DNA of 64,000 nucleotides from Cellulosimicrobium sp. ES-005 (GCF_040448685.1 NZ_CP159290.1:1178001-1242000), one strand, 5' to 3'; shown: positions 47,201-55,541, numbered from the stretch's first letter. Numbers and translations are program-made. The notes: generated from the letters alone by a model not told the origin.

Positions 47201-49260
47201 ACTCGATCGCGCTGCGCGCGGCGTCGCCGAGCAACGCCACGATCTCCATCCGCTGGAACGCTGCCGACGGGCCCGAGATCGGGACCGTGCAGGTGCCCGG
47301 CACCGGGGACTGGCAGGTCTACCAGAACGTCTCCGGGACCCTGACCGACGTGCCCGCGGGCACGGGGACGCTCTACTTCGTCCTGACGTCCGGCCAGGCC
47401 AACGTCAACTGGCTCGAGTTCGACGGCCGCGGCGTCACGGACAACGAGCGCCCGACCATCGACTCGTTCGAGGTCACCCCGACGACGGGCACCGCCCCGC
47501 TGACGGTGACCGCGACGGCGACCGCCTCCGACCCCGAGGACGACGCGATCACCTTCGCGTGGGACGCGGGTCTCGGTGACGGCTTCGCCGACGGGACCGA
47601 CTCGTTCGAGGTCACGTACGACCAGCCGGGCACGTACCGGCTCCAGGTGCGTGCCTCCGACGAGCGCGGCGCGTACTCGGTGGAGTACACGACCGTGACG
47701 GTGAAGGCGCCGCAGACCGGGCCGGGGATGTGCTTCTCGGGCCGCTCGGACGACTTCCTCGGGACGGACCTCGACGAGAACCGCTGGTCGGTGCTCAACC
47801 GTGACCAGAACCTGGTCGTCCGGGACGGCAAGCTCGTCATCCCGACGACGGCGACCGACTTCTACAGCACGGGCAACACCACGGTGCCGAACGTCGTGCT
47901 CCAGGACCTGCCGGACGGGCCGTTCACGGCCACGGCCAAGCTCACGCTGCCGGCTCGCCAGCAGTACCAGCAGGCCGGTCTGGTGATCTGGGAGGACCAG
48001 GACAACTACGCCAAGATGGTGCTCCAGGGCCGTTCGCAGTCCGCGGACCCGGCGACCCGGATCTTCCAGTTCATCCGTGAGGAGAACGCCCAGCCGAACG
48101 AGGTCAGCGCGTCCAACACGGCGAACCTCGGCGCGGACTACCCGGACACGGTCTACGTCCGGTTCGTCAGCAACGGCGAGAACCTCCAGGCGGCGTACTC
48201 GGCCGACGGCGTCGACTTCACGACGATGTCGGAGACCAAGTCGATCGCCGACCTGGAGAACGCGAAGATCGGCCTCGTGTCGCTCAAGGGGAACAACACC
48301 ACGTCCCCGGTGATCGACGCCGAGTTCGACTGGTTCTCGATCACGCCCGACGACACGGCGTCCGCCCCCGGGCCGGACGACGAGTTCGACGGCACCGCCC
48401 TCGACGCGTGCCGCTGGTCGATCGTCCGCGAGGACCCGACCGGCTACCGCGTGGCGGACGGCTCGCTCCAGATCGACACGACCCCGACCGACATCTACGG
48501 GACGGGCAACACGGACGTGCCGAACATCATGCTCCAGGAGCAGCCGGGTGACGAGTGGACGATCGAGACCGTCGTCGACGGCTCGGCGTTCGACCGTCAG
48601 TACCAGCAGGGTGGTCTGATCGCCTACGCCGACGACGACAACTACGTCAAGCTCGACTACGTGGTCGACAACCAGGCGGGCCAGGCCAAGAACGCCCGGA
48701 TCGAGCTGCGCAGCGAGGTCGGCGGCGTGGTCCAGAACCCGCAGCCGCAGACGGCGAGCCTCGCCGAGTCGGTCTGGCACCTGCGCCTGACCCGCTCCGG
48801 TGACACGTTCACCGGTGCGTACAGCGCGGACGGCGAGACCTGGACCACGTTCGACCAGACCGTGGCGAACACGGCCGCGGCGGACGCCCAGGTCGGTCTC
48901 TTCGCGCTCGGTGCGTCGGCCGACACCGGTGCGGCGGCGTCGTTCGACTACTTCCGGGTGGTCGGCGACGAGGTCGAGCCGATCGCGGTGACCATCACCG
49001 CGGAGACGCGCTGCATGGCCGGCAAGGTGTTCGTCGCGGTCCGCGCGACGAACGACGACGCGGTCCCGGTCGCGATCACTCTCGAGACCCCGTACGGGTC
49101 GAAGGAGTTCGCGGACGTGGCGCCGGGTGCGAACGCCTACCAGTCGTTCGCGTCGCGTGCCACGGGGATCGACGCCGGCACCGTGACGGTGACCGCGACC
49201 GACGCCGAGGGGAGGACGTTCTCCGGGACGGCGGACTACGCCGCCCGGGCCTGCTCCTGA
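44278..49260 (+). CDS. Giant secreted ThuA - PQQ-type sugar dehydrogenase - PKD - CBM6-like - laminin-G-like protein 1
   Basis: A 1,660-residue exported protein. Signal peptide 1-27 (MRRTVAAAA..., cleavage near SATAA). ThuA domain ~47-262 (FDVLVFSKTGGFRHGSIPAG, NGGGYAGIHAASDTEYDWPW). Glucose/sorbosone dehydrogenase propeller ~277-717, with CCHAGGDMVFDEDGNLILATG, TNDLRGKVLRIHPEADGT, GFRNPFRIGVDPYSG and FGPDGALYVVDWGSGFGGDN. PKD ~721-806, Ig-like ~806-910, CBM6-like sugar-binding ~915-1054 (YIEPGDWWAYD), PKD ~1056-1143, then two laminin-G/DUF1349-like modules ~1154-1361 and ~1366-1564 and a C-terminal sandwich. It probably binds a glycan and oxidises or processes its sugars outside the cell; the reaction is unproven. 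No cell-wall sorting signal is seen. ATG 44278 has AGGAGG; an in-frame GTG at 44248 with GAGGAG is an equal alternative. Confidence 0.9.
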   Translation: MRRTVAAAAAAAVALPLTMAAATSATAAPVPTGVAAAPVVTAADTEPFDVLVFSKTGGFRHGSIPAGIAAIQKLGTENNFEVTATEDAGAFTDANLAQYDAVVWLSTTGDVLNDDQQAAFERYIQNGGGYAGIHAASDTEYDWPWYGGLVGAYFSAHPQNQTATVKVEDHVHESTAHLPSRWERFDEWYNFRTNPRDTVHVLASLDETTYNAGSGAMGAEHPTAWCQVYDGGRSWYTGGGHTDESYADPAFLQHLLGGIQTAAGAVASDCAATQSASYEQIALDEETRNPMVLDVADDGTVFYAERDGRVQVIDPSTNTTHTATTLPVTTANEDGLLGLVLDPAFSENGWVYTYWAPSNVGSDGPHNRISRFDFDPATGTIDQATEKKVLTVTTQRNTCCHAGGDMVFDEDGNLILATGDNTNPFESGGYSPHDERAGRQDYDAQRSSANTNDLRGKVLRIHPEADGTYTIPEGNLFAPGTEKTRPEIFAMGFRNPFRIGVDPYSGNILVGDYGPDAGSASPTRGPGNTVEWNVVSEPGFYGWPYCTGANADYLKYNFATGQSGAAFNCDAGPVNQSPNNTGLTQLPPAIEAEIWYNYAGNPDFPEIGGGGAPMGGPVYQFDPELDSDVQWPEYWDGKAFLGEWNQGKLYSVQLDGENRDDIVDVNRVLPKIFDPSAGFDRAMDFDFGPDGALYVVDWGSGFGGDNDSSGIYKVNYVKGNPSPIARASADVTSGHAPLTVQFSSEGTRHPSGDALALQWTFGDGSEPSTEANPVHTYTENGSYTAQLVATDSQGQTGVANVSVVVGNDAPTISITFPDNGGFFQWGDQVRYEIAVDDPDGEVDCSQVELSTSLGHDSHAHPMDVLGGCEGVFQTARDEGHGIESNIFWVIEASYTDDGGAAGAPLTANDLQVLQPKLLQAEFFTSTGRLASSTSTGDPGVQRETTGDTAGGGQNIGYIEPGDWWAYDPISLYGVDSIALRAASPSNATISIRWNAADGPEIGTVQVPGTGDWQVYQNVSGTLTDVPAGTGTLYFVLTSGQANVNWLEFDGRGVTDNERPTIDSFEVTPTTGTAPLTVTATATASDPEDDAITFAWDAGLGDGFADGTDSFEVTYDQPGTYRLQVRASDERGAYSVEYTTVTVKAPQTGPGMCFSGRSDDFLGTDLDENRWSVLNRDQNLVVRDGKLVIPTTATDFYSTGNTTVPNVVLQDLPDGPFTATAKLTLPARQQYQQAGLVIWEDQDNYAKMVLQGRSQSADPATRIFQFIREENAQPNEVSASNTANLGADYPDTVYVRFVSNGENLQAAYSADGVDFTTMSETKSIADLENAKIGLVSLKGNNTTSPVIDAEFDWFSITPDDTASAPGPDDEFDGTALDACRWSIVREDPTGYRVADGSLQIDTTPTDIYGTGNTDVPNIMLQEQPGDEWTIETVVDGSAFDRQYQQGGLIAYADDDNYVKLDYVVDNQAGQAKNARIELRSEVGGVVQNPQPQTASLAESVWHLRLTRSGDTFTGAYSADGETWTTFDQTVANTAAADAQVGLFALGASADTGAAASFDYFRVVGDEVEPIAVTITAETRCMAGKVFVAVRATNDDAVPVAITLETPYGSKEFADVAPGANAYQSFASRATGIDAGTVTVTATDAEGRTFSGTADYAARACS

Positions 49261-49266
49261 CAGGTT

Positions 49267-49301
49267 CCGGCGGGCCGGTGCTCTGAGCACCGGCCCGCCG
49301 G
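49267..49301 (+). terminator. Terminator of the first giant ThuA gene
   Basis: A perfect 16-bp GC-rich stem (49267-49282 with 49286-49301) begins seven bases after the stop codon. Confidence 0.7.
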
Positions 49302-49516
49302 GCACCGCGCTCGGCGTGCGGGCGCTCGGCGGACGGGCGGCCCATCGGCCGGGCCGACCGTACGCTGCCCGCACGACGAGCACGACGGGGACCTCCGGGT
49401 CTCCGGCCCCGGCGCCCGGGAACGGGCGCTCCGGCCCGGCGCCGGGGCACCCCCGGGGTCCGACGACCGCCGTCGGCCCCGGAGCCACCCACAGACCACG
49501 ACGAGGTGATGACCCG

Positions 49517-50263
49517 ATGTCCCGAACGTCTGCGCAGCCCAGCGGCACCCGCAGCGGCACCAGCACCCGCACCCGACCCCGCGTCGGGGTGCGCGCTCTT
49601 CTCACCGCGGCGCTCGGCGTGCTGCTCGGCGCCGTCGTCGCGCTGCTGGGCGTCGCGGCCCCCGCGGCCGCGCACGGCGGCGACGTCGTGATCTCCCTCG
49701 GCACCGACGGGGAGGGCGGCATCTCCGCCAACCTCACCTACAAGATCGACGGGCACCCGGTCGAGGAGTCTGCCGACGTCTCCGTGACCGCGGAGTCCGC
49801 CGACGGCGAGACCGTCGGACCGCTCACCCTCTCCTCGGCGTCGGAGGGCGTCGGCTGGTACACGTCCGAGCCCGGCGTCCTCGCCGAGGGCAACTGGACC
49901 CTCACCGCCACGATCACCCACCCGGCCGAGGCGACCGCCACCGCGCAGGTCGACGTCGTGCCGCTGCCCGAGCTCGCTCCGGAGGCGGCCGACGAGGCCG
50001 CGGCCGACGAGGCCGCGGCCGACGCCGAGGGCGGCGCCGCGGACGGGGCCGACGAGGACGCCGACGCCTCGGCGGAGGGGTCCGGTACCGCGGACGACGA
50101 GTCGAGCGGGAGCGGCGCGGGCGTGTGGATCGCCGTCGCCGTGGTCGCCGCGCTCCTCCTCGTCGGCGGGTACGTCGTCGTCCGCCGCCGTGCACGCACA
50201 GCCGCCGCCGACGAGGCGTCGGACGGCAAGCCCCGATCCCTGTCCAGCACGTCCGCCCGGTGA
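49517..50263 (+). CDS. Exported single-pass membrane protein with Ig-like domain
   Basis: A 248-residue protein of no recognised family. Residues ~27-50 form a signal peptide ending in APAAAAHGG. The extracytoplasmic part (about 53-150) is a beta-rich domain resembling CopC/YtkA-type Ig folds, with [32 protein letters not shown] and [18 protein letters not shown] linker very rich in Ala, Asp and Glu (~155-200) leads to one C-terminal transmembrane helix ([21 protein letters not shown]) and a basic cytoplasmic tail. It could present a small surface domain near the secreted enzymes. ATG 49517; the ribosome site is weak. 41 bases separate it from the epimerase gene, so co-transcription is likely. 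Confidence 0.78.
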   Translation: MSRTSAQPSGTRSGTSTRTRPRVGVRALLTAALGVLLGAVVALLGVAAPAAAHGGDVVISLGTDGEGGISANLTYKIDGHPVEESADVSVTAESADGETVGPLTLSSASEGVGWYTSEPGVLAEGNWTLTATITHPAEATATAQVDVVPLPELAPEAADEAAADEAAADAEGGAADGADEDADASAEGSGTADDESSGSGAGVWIAVAVVAALLLVGGYVVVRRRARTAAADEASDGKPRSLSSTSAR

Positions 50264-50304
50264 CCCCGGGCGCGATACCGAGAACGACCGAAGGAGACAC
50301 GACC

Positions 50305-51306
50305 ATGGCACGACCGATCACCCTCTTCACCGGGCAGTGGGCCGACCTGCCGTTCGAGGAGGTGGCGCGGCTCGCGTCCGGCTGGGGCTACGACGGCCTG
50401 GAGATCGCCTGCTGGGGAGACCACCTCGACCCGTGGCGCTGGGACGACGACGAGTACGTCCAGGGCAAGCTCGACCTGCTGGCCAAGTACGACCTCAAGG
50501 TCTACGCGATCTCGAACCACCTCAAGGGCCAGGCCGTCTGCGACGACCCGATCGACCAGCGCCACCGCGACATCCTCCCCGACGTCGTGTGGGGCGACGG
50601 CGACCCCGAGGGCGTGCGCCAGCGTGCCGCCGAGGAGATGAAGCACACCGCGCGCCTCGCGGCGAAGCTGGGCGTGAAGACCGTCGTGGGCTTCACGGGC
50701 TCGGCGATCTGGAAGTACGTCGCGATGTTCCCGCCCGTCTCGCAGGAGGCGATCGACGCCGGCTACCAGGACTTCGCCGACCGCTGGAACCCGATCCTCG
50801 ACGTCTTCGACGAGGTCGGCGTGAAGTTCGCCCACGAGGTGCACCCGAGCGAGATCGCGTACGACTACTGGACGACCGTCCGCACGCTCGAGGCGATCGG
50901 GCACCGCGAGGCGTTCGGCCTCAACTGGGACCCGAGCCACATGGTGTGGCAGGACCTCGACCCGGTGAGCTTCCTGTGGGACTTCAAGGACCGCATCTAC
51001 CACGTGGACTGCAAGGACACGAAGAAGCGGATGCACAACGGCCGCAACGGCCGGATGGGCTCGCACCTCGCCTGGGCGGACCCGCGCCGCGGCTGGGACT
51101 TCATCTCGACGGGCCACGGCGACGTGCCGTGGGAGGACGCGTTCCGCATGCTCAACACGATCGGCTACGAGGGCCCGATCTCCGTCGAGTGGGAGGACGC
51201 CGGCATGGACCGCCTGGTCGGCGCGCCCGAGGCGCTCGCGTTCGTCAAGAAGTACGCCTTCGACGCTCCGGACGCGGCCTTCGACGCCGCGTTCTCGACC
51301 AAGTAG
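50305..51306 (+). CDS. Sugar phosphate isomerase/epimerase (xylose-isomerase-like TIM barrel) 1
   Basis: A 333-residue barrel protein of the AP-endonuclease-2/xylose-isomerase-like superfamily. Metal-ligand positions fit [18 protein letters not shown] (Glu), [13 protein letters not shown] (Asp and His), [12 protein letters not shown] (His and Asp) and [14 protein letters not shown] (Glu). Homologues often stand beside Gfo/Idh/MocA dehydrogenases and ThuA genes, where they isomerise keto-sugars or cleave keto-glycosides. AAGGAG lies eight bases before the ATG. It is cytoplasmic and followed by two strong terminators, so it ends its transcription unit. Confidence 0.9.
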   Translation: MARPITLFTGQWADLPFEEVARLASGWGYDGLEIACWGDHLDPWRWDDDEYVQGKLDLLAKYDLKVYAISNHLKGQAVCDDPIDQRHRDILPDVVWGDGDPEGVRQRAAEEMKHTARLAAKLGVKTVVGFTGSAIWKYVAMFPPVSQEAIDAGYQDFADRWNPILDVFDEVGVKFAHEVHPSEIAYDYWTTVRTLEAIGHREAFGLNWDPSHMVWQDLDPVSFLWDFKDRIYHVDCKDTKKRMHNGRNGRMGSHLAWADPRRGWDFISTGHGDVPWEDAFRMLNTIGYEGPISVEWEDAGMDRLVGAPEALAFVKKYAFDAPDAAFDAAFSTK

Positions 51307-51318
51307 CACGCACAGTCT

Positions 51319-51347
51319 CCCGCCGGCCGGCTCTGCCGGCCGGCGGG
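51319..51347 (+). terminator. Terminator 1 after the epimerase gene
   Basis: A perfect 12-bp stem (51319-51330 with 51336-51347) with a 5-base loop, 12 bases after the stop codon. Confidence 0.75.
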
Positions 51348-51365
51348 TGGGGGAGAACAGTCCGA

Positions 51366-51410
51366 CACGCCACCGCCCCCGGCCCCTCGACGGCCGGGGG
51401 CGGTGGCGTG
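51366..51410 (+). terminator. Terminator 2 after the epimerase gene
   Basis: A perfect 19-bp stem (51366-51384 with 51392-51410). With the preceding hairpin it isolates the transporter-2 operon from upstream transcription. Confidence 0.75.
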
Positions 51411-51476
51411 CCCGCGTCCGGGTCTCGTCCGTCGTCCCGTCGCGCGTCGCCCTCCGCGTCGTCGCTGGCTGCGGCC

Positions 51477-51519
51477 ATGTGATCCTTCACATTTGTTTCG
51501 TGGCTTGGGTTATCTAACC
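51477..51519 (+). promoter_or_regulatory. Two palindromes upstream of the transporter-2 promoter
   Basis: ATGTGA-TCCT-TCACAT (51477-51492) and GGTTA-TC-TAACC (51508-51519) lie 19 to 61 bases upstream of the CTTTTG operator. The first resembles a CRP-like half-site pair but with a spacer of four instead of six bases. They could bind an activator; the regulator is unknown. Confidence 0.45.
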
Positions 51520-51537
51520 GTGACGATCAATGTTCGG

Positions 51538-51573
51538 CTTTTGCTTGACGCTCGACAGAAGTGGCCCTACGTT
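51538..51573 (+). promoter_or_regulatory. Promoter with putative ROK operator, site B; leaderless start
   Basis: TTGACG (51545-51550) and TACGTT (51568-51573) are spaced by 17 bases. CTTTTG-N12-CAGAAG (51538-51561) overlaps the -35 box exactly as at the 38.6 and 38.9 kb sites; the run CGGCTTTTGCTTGACG is identical to site A. The ATG of the next gene lies eight bases past the -10 box, so the message is probably leaderless. Confidence 0.75.
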
Positions 51574-51580
51574 GTCATCC

Positions 51581-52828
51581 ATGCGAGCCGACGACGTCGC
51601 GCAGGACGTGCGTACCCCGGTGCTGGACCCGGGTGCCCACCTCCCCGGAGCGACCACGACAGGGGCCCCTGCCGCCCGTACGACCTTCCCCGCCAGCGCC
51701 CCCGACGCGGGCGGTCTGCCGGCCTCCGGCTATCGCGCGGGAATCCTCGGCGCCGGGTTCATGGGGGGCGTCCACGCGCGGGCCGTGCGCACCGGCGGCG
51801 GCCGGGTCGTCAGCGTCGCGGCCGCCGACCTCGACATCGCCCGCGCAGCCGCGCCGGGGCTCGGGGCCGAGCGCGCCGTCGCCACCGCGGAGGAGCTGCT
51901 CGCCGACCCCGAGGTCGACGTCGTGCACGTGTGCACGCCCAACCACCTGCACGTGCCCCTCGCCCGCGCCGCGCTCGCGGCGGGCAAGCACGTCGTGTGC
52001 GAGAAGCCGCTCGCGACCGACGTCGAGGGCGCGGTCGAGCTCGCCGGCCTGGCCGCCGAGGCCCGCGCGGCGGACGGCCGGGTCGCCGTCGTGCCGTTCA
52101 CGTACCGGTTCCACGCGATGGTGCGCGAGGCGCGCGAGCGCGTGCGCCGCGGCGAGGTCGGCACCATCTCGCTCGTGCACGGCTCGTACCTGCAGGACTG
52201 GCTCCTGCGGGAGTCGGACGACAACTGGCGCGTCGACCCCGCGCTCGGCGGCGCGAGCCGGGCCTTCGGGGACATCGGCTCCCACTTCTGCGACCTGCTC
52301 GAGTTCACCACCGGGCAGCGCATCGTCCGGCTCGTCGCGCAGTCGGCCACCGTCAACCCGCACCGCCGGGGCGCGGACGGCGTCGTGCACGAGGTGGCGA
52401 CCGAGGACGCCGTCACGCTCCAGTACGCGACGGACGGCGGGGCGCTCGGGACCGCGGTCATCTCCCAGGTGTCGGCGGGCCGCAAGAACCGTCTCTACCT
52501 CGAGATCTCCGGCTCGGAGTCGACGCTGTCGTTCGACCAGGAGCAGCCCGAGACGCTGTGGGAGGGCCGCCGCGACGTCTCGCGCCTCCTCGTCCGCGAC
52601 CCCGAGGCGCTCTCCCCGGCCGCCGCGCGCTACTCGCGCCTGCCCGCCGGGCACCCCCAGGGCTACCAGGACTGCTTCGACGCGCTCGTCGGCGACACGG
52701 CGGCGGCGATCCGCGGCGAGGTCCCGGACGGGCTGCCCACGTTCGACGACGGCCTGCGCGCCGCCCGCCTCGCCGCCGCCGTGGGCGAGTCGGTGCGCTC
52801 GGGCGGCTGGGTGGAGGTGCCGGCATGA
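51581..52828 (+). CDS. Gfo/Idh/MocA family NAD(P)-dependent oxidoreductase 2
   Basis: The 415-residue enzyme has a disordered, Pro/Ala-rich lead of about 50 residues and then the Rossmann fold RAGILGAGFMGGVHARAV. VDVVHVCTPNHLHVPLARAAL and CEKPLATDVEGAVEL (about 140-154) follow. The C-terminal domain has FTYRFHAMVREARERV, GSYLQDWLLRESDDNWRVDP and FGDIGSHFCDLLEF with the catalytic His. It heads the transporter-2 operon. Transcription probably begins at the ATG (leaderless). The long lead could mean that an internal start, such as a codon near 51730, is used in some messages. It is a paralogue of the 42.8 kb enzyme. Confidence 0.93.
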   Translation: MRADDVAQDVRTPVLDPGAHLPGATTTGAPAARTTFPASAPDAGGLPASGYRAGILGAGFMGGVHARAVRTGGGRVVSVAAADLDIARAAAPGLGAERAVATAEELLADPEVDVVHVCTPNHLHVPLARAALAAGKHVVCEKPLATDVEGAVELAGLAAEARAADGRVAVVPFTYRFHAMVREARERVRRGEVGTISLVHGSYLQDWLLRESDDNWRVDPALGGASRAFGDIGSHFCDLLEFTTGQRIVRLVAQSATVNPHRRGADGVVHEVATEDAVTLQYATDGGALGTAVISQVSAGRKNRLYLEISGSESTLSFDQEQPETLWEGRRDVSRLLVRDPEALSPAAARYSRLPAGHPQGYQDCFDALVGDTAAAIRGEVPDGLPTFDDGLRAARLAAAVGESVRSGGWVEVPA

Positions 52829-54498
52829 CCGCGACGACCACGCGCGAGCCTCGGCCGCCGACGGCGGGGGAGGGCGGCGACGGGCCGATCCTGCGGCTGC
52901 GCGGCATCGGCAAGGAGTTCTTCGGCAACTCCGTGCTGCGCGGCATCGACCTCGACGTGCGGCCGGGCGAGGTGCACGCGCTCGTCGGCGAGAACGGCGC
53001 CGGCAAGTCGACGCTCATGAAGATCATCGCGGGCGTGCACCGCCCCGACGCGGGCACGATCGAGCTCGACGGCGCGGACACCACCTTCGCGTCGCCGCTC
53101 GCCGCGCAGCACGCGGGCGTGTCGACGGTGTTCCAGGAGTTCAACCTCCTGCCCGAGCGGTCCGTCGCCGAGAACGTCTACCTCGGTCGCGAGCCGCGCC
53201 GCGCGGGACTCGTCGACCGCCGCCGCATGCACGCCGACACCACGGCGCTCCTCGCCGACCTCGGCCTCACCGGCCTCGCCTCGTGGACGCGCGTCGGCTC
53301 GCTCTCGGTCGCGCAGCAGCAGATCGTCGAGATCGTCAAGGCCGTGTCCTACGACGCGCGCATCATCTCGATGGACGAGCCGACGGCAGCGCTGGCCGAC
53401 CAGGAGGTCGAGCTGCTCTACGAGCTCGTCCACCGGCTCAAGGAGCGCGGCGTCGCGATCCTCTACGTGTCGCACCGCCTCAAGGAGATCTTCGACCTCT
53501 GCGACACCATCACGGTGCTCAAGGACGGCAACCACGTCCTGACGACGCCGACGTCCGACATCGACCCCGACCGGCTCGTGCGCACCATGGTCGGCCGCGA
53601 CTTCGCCGGGTACTTCCCGGACAAGGACCCCTCGACGGTCCCGGGCGAGGTGCGCCTCGCGCTCGAGGGCGTGGGCAACACGCAGGTCGACGACGTCTCG
53701 CTCGAGGTGCGCGCGGGAGAGATCGTCGCGCTCGCCGGCCTCCAGGGCTCGGGACGCACGGAGATCGCGCACGGCATCTTCGGGATCGCGGGCTTCACCC
53801 GCGGGCGCGTGCTCGTCGGCGGCACGCCGGTCGACGTGCGCTCGCCGCGCCAGGCGGTGCGGGCCGGGCTCGCGCTCGTGACCGAGGACCGCAAGGCGGA
53901 GGGCCTCGCGCTCGGCCAGTCGATCCTCGCGAACGCGCGGCTCGTGCTCGACGCCGTCGTGCCCGGCCAGGCGGACCGGCGCGCGAAGCGCATCCCCGGC
54001 ATCCTCTCCTCCCTGGAGCTCGTCGCGAGCTCGCAGGAGGCCGAGGTCCAGTACCTGTCGGGCGGCAACCAGCAGAAGGTCGTCCTCGCGAAGTGGCTGG
54101 TCACCGACCCGCAGGTCATCGTGCTCGACGAGCCGACCCGCGGCATCGACGTCGGCGCCAAGCGCGCGGTCTACGACCTCATGCGCGAGCTCACCGCGAG
54201 CGGAGTCGCCGTCCTGTTCATCTCCTCCGAGCTCCCCGAGGTCGTCGCGATGGCGGACCGCGTGCTCGTCATGCGCGACGGCCGCCTCGCGGGCGAGCTC
54301 CCCGCCGGCAGCGACGAGGAGACCGTCATGGCACTCGCCACGGGCGCGGGGGAGGACACCTCCGGCGAGCACGTCCAGGTCGACCTCGACGCTCTCGCCG
54401 GCGCCGACGACCTCCCGGGCGCCGAGCCCGCCACCGCGCCGGACGGACCGTCCGCGTCCGCCCAGCACCCCACCGACGGCCCGCAGGAGGACCGATGA
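52825..54498 (+). CDS. Sugar ABC transporter ATP-binding protein (CUT2), transporter 2
   Basis: The 557-residue tandem ATPase has Walker A GENGAGKSTLM and Walker B IISMDEPTAALADQE in domain 1. Domain 2 has the degenerate GLQGSGRTEIAHG loop, LSGGNQQKVVLAKW and VIVLDEPTRGIDVGAKRAVY. It carries an extra acidic, Ala/Pro-rich C-terminal tail of about 50 residues that is absent from transporter 1. ATGA overlap with the oxidoreductase upstream and ATGA overlap with the permease downstream show a tightly coupled operon. Confidence 0.95.
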   Translation: MTATTTREPRPPTAGEGGDGPILRLRGIGKEFFGNSVLRGIDLDVRPGEVHALVGENGAGKSTLMKIIAGVHRPDAGTIELDGADTTFASPLAAQHAGVSTVFQEFNLLPERSVAENVYLGREPRRAGLVDRRRMHADTTALLADLGLTGLASWTRVGSLSVAQQQIVEIVKAVSYDARIISMDEPTAALADQEVELLYELVHRLKERGVAILYVSHRLKEIFDLCDTITVLKDGNHVLTTPTSDIDPDRLVRTMVGRDFAGYFPDKDPSTVPGEVRLALEGVGNTQVDDVSLEVRAGEIVALAGLQGSGRTEIAHGIFGIAGFTRGRVLVGGTPVDVRSPRQAVRAGLALVTEDRKAEGLALGQSILANARLVLDAVVPGQADRRAKRIPGILSSLELVASSQEAEVQYLSGGNQQKVVLAKWLVTDPQVIVLDEPTRGIDVGAKRAVYDLMRELTASGVAVLFISSELPEVVAMADRVLVMRDGRLAGELPAGSDEETVMALATGAGEDTSGEHVQVDLDALAGADDLPGAEPATAPDGPSASAQHPTDGPQEDR

Positions 54499-55541
54499 GC
54501 ACCGCGGTCGCGACCGCCGCCCCCACCGCGCGCCGCGCCCCCGCGCGTCGGCGCCGCCTGGGGTCGACGGAGATCGTCTACCTCGCCCTCGTCGGGATCC
54601 TCGTGATCGCCGGCGTCCTCGTCGCCGTCGGCGGCGGCAACCTGTTCAGCACCGCGAACACGGCGTACATGCTCACGCAGACGAGCCTCCTCGGTTTCGT
54701 CGCGATCGGGCAGACGTTCGCGATCCTCTGCAAGTCGCTCGACCTGTCGGTCGGCTACGTCGTGGCGCTCAGCTCGATCGTCGGCGCGACGACCATGGCG
54801 GGCGACCCCTCGCGCGTCTGGCTCGGCGTCCTCGCGGCGGTGGGCGTCGCGGCGGTCGTCGGCCTGGTCAACGGGCTCGTCATCGCGAAGCTCCGCGTCA
54901 ACGCGTTCATCGCGACGCTCGGCGTGGGCCTCATCATCAAGGGCTACCTCGACACGCAGTTCAAGGGCCCGGCGGGCGAGGTGCCCGCCTCGTTCCAGAT
55001 GTTCGGGTACACGCGCGTCGGCCCGGTGCCGATCTCGACGATCGTCATGCTGCTCGTCGCGGCCGTCGGCGTCGTGCTCCTCACGCGCACCCGGCCGGGT
55101 TACCACATGTTCGCGGTCGGCGGGAACACCGACGTCGCGCGGCTCTCGGGCATCCGGACCGACCGGACGCTGGTCCTCGCGCACGTGCTGTGCTCGGTCT
55201 GCGCGGGCGTCGCCGGTCTGCTCATCGCCGCTCGCTTCGGCACCGGCAACGCGCTCGTCTACTCCTACGGCCTCGACCTCGACTCGATCGCGGCCGTCGT
55301 GCTGGGCGGCACGCTCCTCATGGGCGGGCGCGGCTCGATCGTCGGGACCGTGGGCGGCGTCCTCATCCTCGCGGTGCTCGACACGGTGTTCAACGTCCTC
55401 GACGTCGACCCGTTCTTCAAGGACGTCCTGCGCGGCGTCATCATCATCGCCGCCGTCGCGCTGTACGCCCGGCGCCAGATCGACCCGGCGAGCAGCCGGG
55501 CCCGCTTCCGCCCGACCCGCACCGGAGGTGCGTCCGCATGA
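54495..55541 (+). CDS. Sugar ABC transporter permease (RbsC-like) A, transporter 2
   Basis: The 348-residue permease has a basic N-terminus (ARRAPARRRRLGS), eight to ten transmembrane segments, and family blocks GQTFAILCKSLDLSVGYVVAL, GLVNGLVIAKLRVNAFIATL, GYHMFAVGGNTDVARLSGI and LDSIAAVVLGGTLLMGGRGS. AGGAGGA precedes the ATG, which overlaps the ATPase stop. It pairs with the next gene, giving a heterodimeric channel. Confidence 0.94.
   Translation: MSTAVATAAPTARRAPARRRRLGSTEIVYLALVGILVIAGVLVAVGGGNLFSTANTAYMLTQTSLLGFVAIGQTFAILCKSLDLSVGYVVALSSIVGATTMAGDPSRVWLGVLAAVGVAAVVGLVNGLVIAKLRVNAFIATLGVGLIIKGYLDTQFKGPAGEVPASFQMFGYTRVGPVPISTIVMLLVAAVGVVLLTRTRPGYHMFAVGGNTDVARLSGIRTDRTLVLAHVLCSVCAGVAGLLIAARFGTGNALVYSYGLDLDSIAAVVLGGTLLMGGRGSIVGTVGGVLILAVLDTVFNVLDVDPFFKDVLRGVIIIAAVALYARRQIDPASSRARFRPTRTGGASA

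Noticed and set aside
44260-49737. 1,825-codon open frame on the minus strand
   Set aside because: Antisense shadow of the first giant ThuA gene; composition is non-protein-like and no motif is present.
51477-51492. CRP or Rex site
   Set aside because: TGTGA-N4-TCACA has the wrong spacer for CRP (N6) and lacks the AA/TT flanks of Rex; left as an unassigned palindrome.
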